Positions 61,047 through 64,000 of a stretch of 64,000 nucleotides of DNA are shown here, piece after piece. The notes below the pieces were generated by a model. That model was not told the origin of the DNA, did no database searches, and saw only the letters and a program-made list of their open reading frames with translations. The DNA comes from Plectosphaerella cucumerina (lineage: Eukaryota; Ascomycota; Sordariomycetes; Glomerellales; Plectosphaerellaceae): contig JAGPXD010000002.1 in assembly GCA_020746995.1 (NCBI GenBank), positions 3,782,001 through 3,846,000 of the forward strand, given 5' to 3'. Positions within the stretch are counted from its first letter, which is position 1. Each line of letters opens with the position of its first letter. Both the position numbers and the translations under genes were made by a program.

Positions 61047-63612
61047 AACCAACACGGCCGACGAAACACGGGCTGTCCTGTCCAAGCAGCGGAGGGCGGC
61101 CGTGATGCGCAGACGAAACTCGACCTCCAACTCGCCTCCTTTTTGCTGCTAATTCTGCATCTGCCCTGCACCTCACCGCACCCGCAGCAGTTTGCTGCAT
61201 CATGCTGCAGCGTACCGTGCCGCGCCCCCTCCTCTCATCGACCAATGCCCTCCCAACATGAGGTCTTCTCATTTGGCTGATCTCGACGCCGCACATGATG
61301 CATCCCCCCTCTCCTCTGGCACGACGCCCGTTCGACGGCTCCCCGTTCTCCCCCCACCTCCCGCGCCAGGTCGCCGTCAAATGGTCGCCTAAATCCGTCC
61401 TCCAGCAGGTCGGCCAACCTCCTCTTACCTAAAGGCGAATGGGCGAGCCGTCATGGGACGAACTGTTGGCGCGGTGCATCCCGTCTTGGGAGAAGTGAGA
61501 CTGCGCTGGCTGGCTGGTTCTCTCTTTTTTTCGGGCGGTCATCCGAATCCTACAAATAGGCGGGTGGTCTCATCCTCACTACTCATGTTCCACGTCTTGG
61601 AGAGGCTTGGCCTGCCGCTTATGACTCGCTTGGGGGACGTCCATGTCCCTTGGTCCCTTGGACCGATTGTTCGCCCGGACCGCCGATCGGCGGGAGCGGC
61701 TGCTTTTCTTGATGATTGACGGTTTGGCCGGCGCCCCGACTTCCAGTGACTTGCTCAACTCCGCCGGCCTCTTTTGCTTCTTCATTCATCTCGACGGGCG
61801 CCTGCCTGCGCCCTTTTCCTCAGGACAACTCTACCGGTACTTCAGAGGAGATGATGCTTGTACATACGCCCGATGGCGTTCACCGTCCGGCGACAGGCAA
61901 GGTGGCCAGGGCAGGTCAAAAGGCCATCCTCCGAGGCCCCCGACCCCTCCCCTCGCTGCCCCCCCCGGATCCCGTCTTTTAGGGCTGTGCTGCCTCGACC
62001 CCCCCACTGGGCCAGCCCACGTCCAGTCGTATCCCCCTCACCTCCGACTTCTCCAGGGACGGCGTGGTCTTGGCGGGCAGCATATTCCAGGTTTCCATTG
62101 TTTCCTGCCTCTTCTCGATGACACTACAAGCAACTGTTCATACAAGTAGGTACGTGAGTGAGACAGTGCAGGCAGCCTTGGCCTTCTTGGATGCCCTGGC
62201 ACAATTTGCCTCCTTCGGCTGGCCGCTCCTCGCCTCCGTCTTCTGCCCATCTGCTCTGCCCGAATCCAGGTCCCGCAGCTCGTCCGTCCCTGTAGGGCGC
62301 TGGCGTTCCACGGGCGGACACACATTCAACTTCCAAAGTCCCCTGCACCGCACTCTGTGGCCCTGCCGGAGGGGTGTGTGTGAGTGCTGTGCCCCCCGGT
62401 AGCCTCTCACTGTGACCTCGACGCACACGCCCCCTATTGACAGGGCTGCCCTGCCCGTCGAGCATGGGGCTTGTGGTTGTCTGCCTCTTCTGCCCAAGGA
62501 CTTACGTTCTTACCTGCGCGTTCCTATCTTGCACAGTTTCCCTCCCCGATCCGAGCTGCCCCGTGCTTTGACAGCGGGGGCGGCATCATGAGTATCGTGT
62601 TGAGTACGAGGGACGACTCCTTTCAGCAAGTCAGCATCATGAAGCAAGCGTGTTACTTGTACAGCGCTACACTCGTACCAGGCGACGTCGTACGTCGCCA
62701 GCGGGGATGGTATAACGCTCCCCCGCCTGTCCAAATCTTGCTCATTCTCTTACTTACTCGAAAATGATGGGCGAGTCGAGGATCAAGACATCTCGCAGGT
62801 GCCAGGTTAGCATATTGGCCCTGTGGTGGTTTGAGAGGTTTGGCTGTTCAAACGGAGCCAGCGCCACTTGTCTGGATAGGTACCCCGAAGTACCGTCTTC
62901 ACCAGATGGACCCCGGCCGGGCCCCGATTTCCCCTCCCACCCTTCCCGCTCCCTCGCTCCTTCCATCTTACCGTACAGGCCTCAGGTGCCTCGCTTCTGA
63001 CCACACGCCCCCTGTGGCCTTGCCTGCGGCCCTGTGCAGTAGGCGTGGCCCTGTGGCCCTAGGGTGCCCGTCCTTCCCCCCTTGCCCCCTCGCGGCCCCC
63101 CCACCCCGGCAGCTTGCAATGCGGTACCCATCGAGTGGTACCTGCCCGCGGTGCCAATGCTCTCACCTACCTACCTCACATCACCTCACAACCCCCGATC
63201 TTTTTAATCAGCAGCCCTGCGGCTAGGGGGCCACACACCCTCCCGGTCCTGTCCTGTGCCCCCCTTGCCCCCCTACCTGCCTAGCCAGCCAGCCCTGAAC
63301 GCACTTGTATACTCGTACTCGGCGCGCAGCTTGACCCTCCATGGCGGTCCTGGCTTTGGCACCTACCGCACCTGCCAACCTGCTACGAATACCGGCCGAC
63401 CGCCGTGTCAGTCAAGGTCGTTTTTGTCCCACCCTTCCCAGCCGCCCGCCACGCCGCTGGTCCCGCTCCATAAACCACCTACTTAGCCAACGATTCCCTG
63501 GCTTTTTCGATCCAGAGTTGCGCAACAACCTCCCCGCAGGTCCCCCCCCGTCTTATTCACGTCCCCTTGCGCTAGCTCTTTCGCGAGCTTGATCTCGAAG
63601 CCCACGCCAGCC

Positions 63613-63690
63613 GCGACGACGACGACAACGAGTACGACGACTCACACAAACACAAACATCGCCCGCCACTGAAGACGACGACGACGACGA
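63613..63690. repeat. Two GAC/ACG trinucleotide tracts
   Basis: GACGAC tracts at about 63613-63626 and 63674-63690, separated by a CA-rich stretch. They are not in a supported coding frame. Confidence 0.75.
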
Positions 63691-64000
63691 CTGTTGACGA
63701 CGACGCAACTCGACAGACTAGGACACCCCCCTCCCCTCCATTCGTGGGCCATCCGCCGGTGCACCGCCCCACGCCCAGTCCCGTCCAGCCAGCCGTCCGC
63801 AACCCTCCCGCCCACGCCGGGCTCACGCTTCAGCTGCCACTCACTGGTCCGGTAGTCCTGCCGCTGACCAGACGGTCACCTCAGCTGAGGTCTTGGTCTG
63901 ACAACGCCACAGCCCTGCTCGCCTATTGCTAGCATCGGAGCGACGCCTGGATCTGATTCTACACGCCTGACTCTGCCGCCGCTGGGATACCTTGCTGGAT

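Larger units (their letters stand above)
53914..64000. other. 10-kb gene-poor region to the right edge
   Basis: No frame shows a recognisable domain, a coding-like codon pattern or a plausible exon chain. The longest frame (plus, 56592-57899) begins at GTG and has no ATG in its first 170 codons. The segment from about 61100 is pyrimidine-rich on the plus strand with scattered CACC/CTACC elements, and it could be the promoter and long leader of a plus-strand gene beyond 64000. Homopolymer and short tandem repeats are listed separately. No tRNA, rRNA or transposon feature was found. Confidence 0.5.

Overview
The window is nuclear DNA of a filamentous ascomycete, most likely a Sordariomycete. 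Genes lie on both strands and are separated by 0.1-3.5 kb of DNA. Introns are mostly 48-150 nt, with GTAAGT-like donors, CTAAC/CTGAC-like branch sites and YAG acceptors. The orthologues present (Psf3, Pac1/Lis1, Stu2, Ntr1, Sit4-associated protein, LITAF-like protein, DUF7702 protein, CBM1-bearing secreted protein) are typical of Pezizomycotina. The species cannot be named from sequence alone. I rebuilt exon structures by hand from splice sites and reading phase, and every spliced model given below divides into whole codons, except the deaminase, which appears frameshifted.

Layout. 0-5.8 kb: the start of a concentrative nucleoside transporter running off the left edge, 3.4 kb without genes, then a secreted zincin metallopeptidase with a cellulose-binding module. 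6.9-13.4 kb: a deaminase-fold protein with an apparent frameshift, an ATF/CREB-like bZIP factor, a DUF7702 membrane protein and an amino-acid permease. 13.4-16.5 kb is gene-poor. 16.5-19.2 kb: a small Cys-rich hypothetical protein, mitochondrial Mn superoxide dismutase and the GINS subunit Psf3. 19.2-20.1 kb: two different minisatellites. 20.1-23.4 kb: a five-exon palmitoyltransferase-like membrane protein, a spaced array of a short motif directly upstream of it, and a secreted Cys-rich protein.

24.0-31.9 kb holds the most striking item: a single uninterrupted 2634-codon gene with NRPS domain order T-E-C-A-T-C-T. The key catalytic or attachment residue is replaced in every domain where it can be judged. 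The assembly line looks dead but the reading frame is intact, and it carries an unusual Ser/Pro-rich, basic C-terminal tail. I read it as a candidate non-catalytic pseudo-NRPS. An alpha/beta hydrolase and a subtilisin-type protease lie upstream of it. No other classical biosynthetic-cluster genes (tailoring oxidases, cluster regulator, exporter) are visible next to it.

37-54 kb is a housekeeping block: spliceosome disassembly factor Ntr1/TFIP11, a Sit4 phosphatase-associated protein, a LITAF-domain protein, and a divergent pair of microtubule regulators, Pac1/Lis1 and Stu2/XMAP215. From 53.9 kb to the right edge (10 kb) I see no supportable gene, only homopolymers, short tandem repeats and pyrimidine-rich DNA that could be the promoter and leader of a gene beyond the edge.
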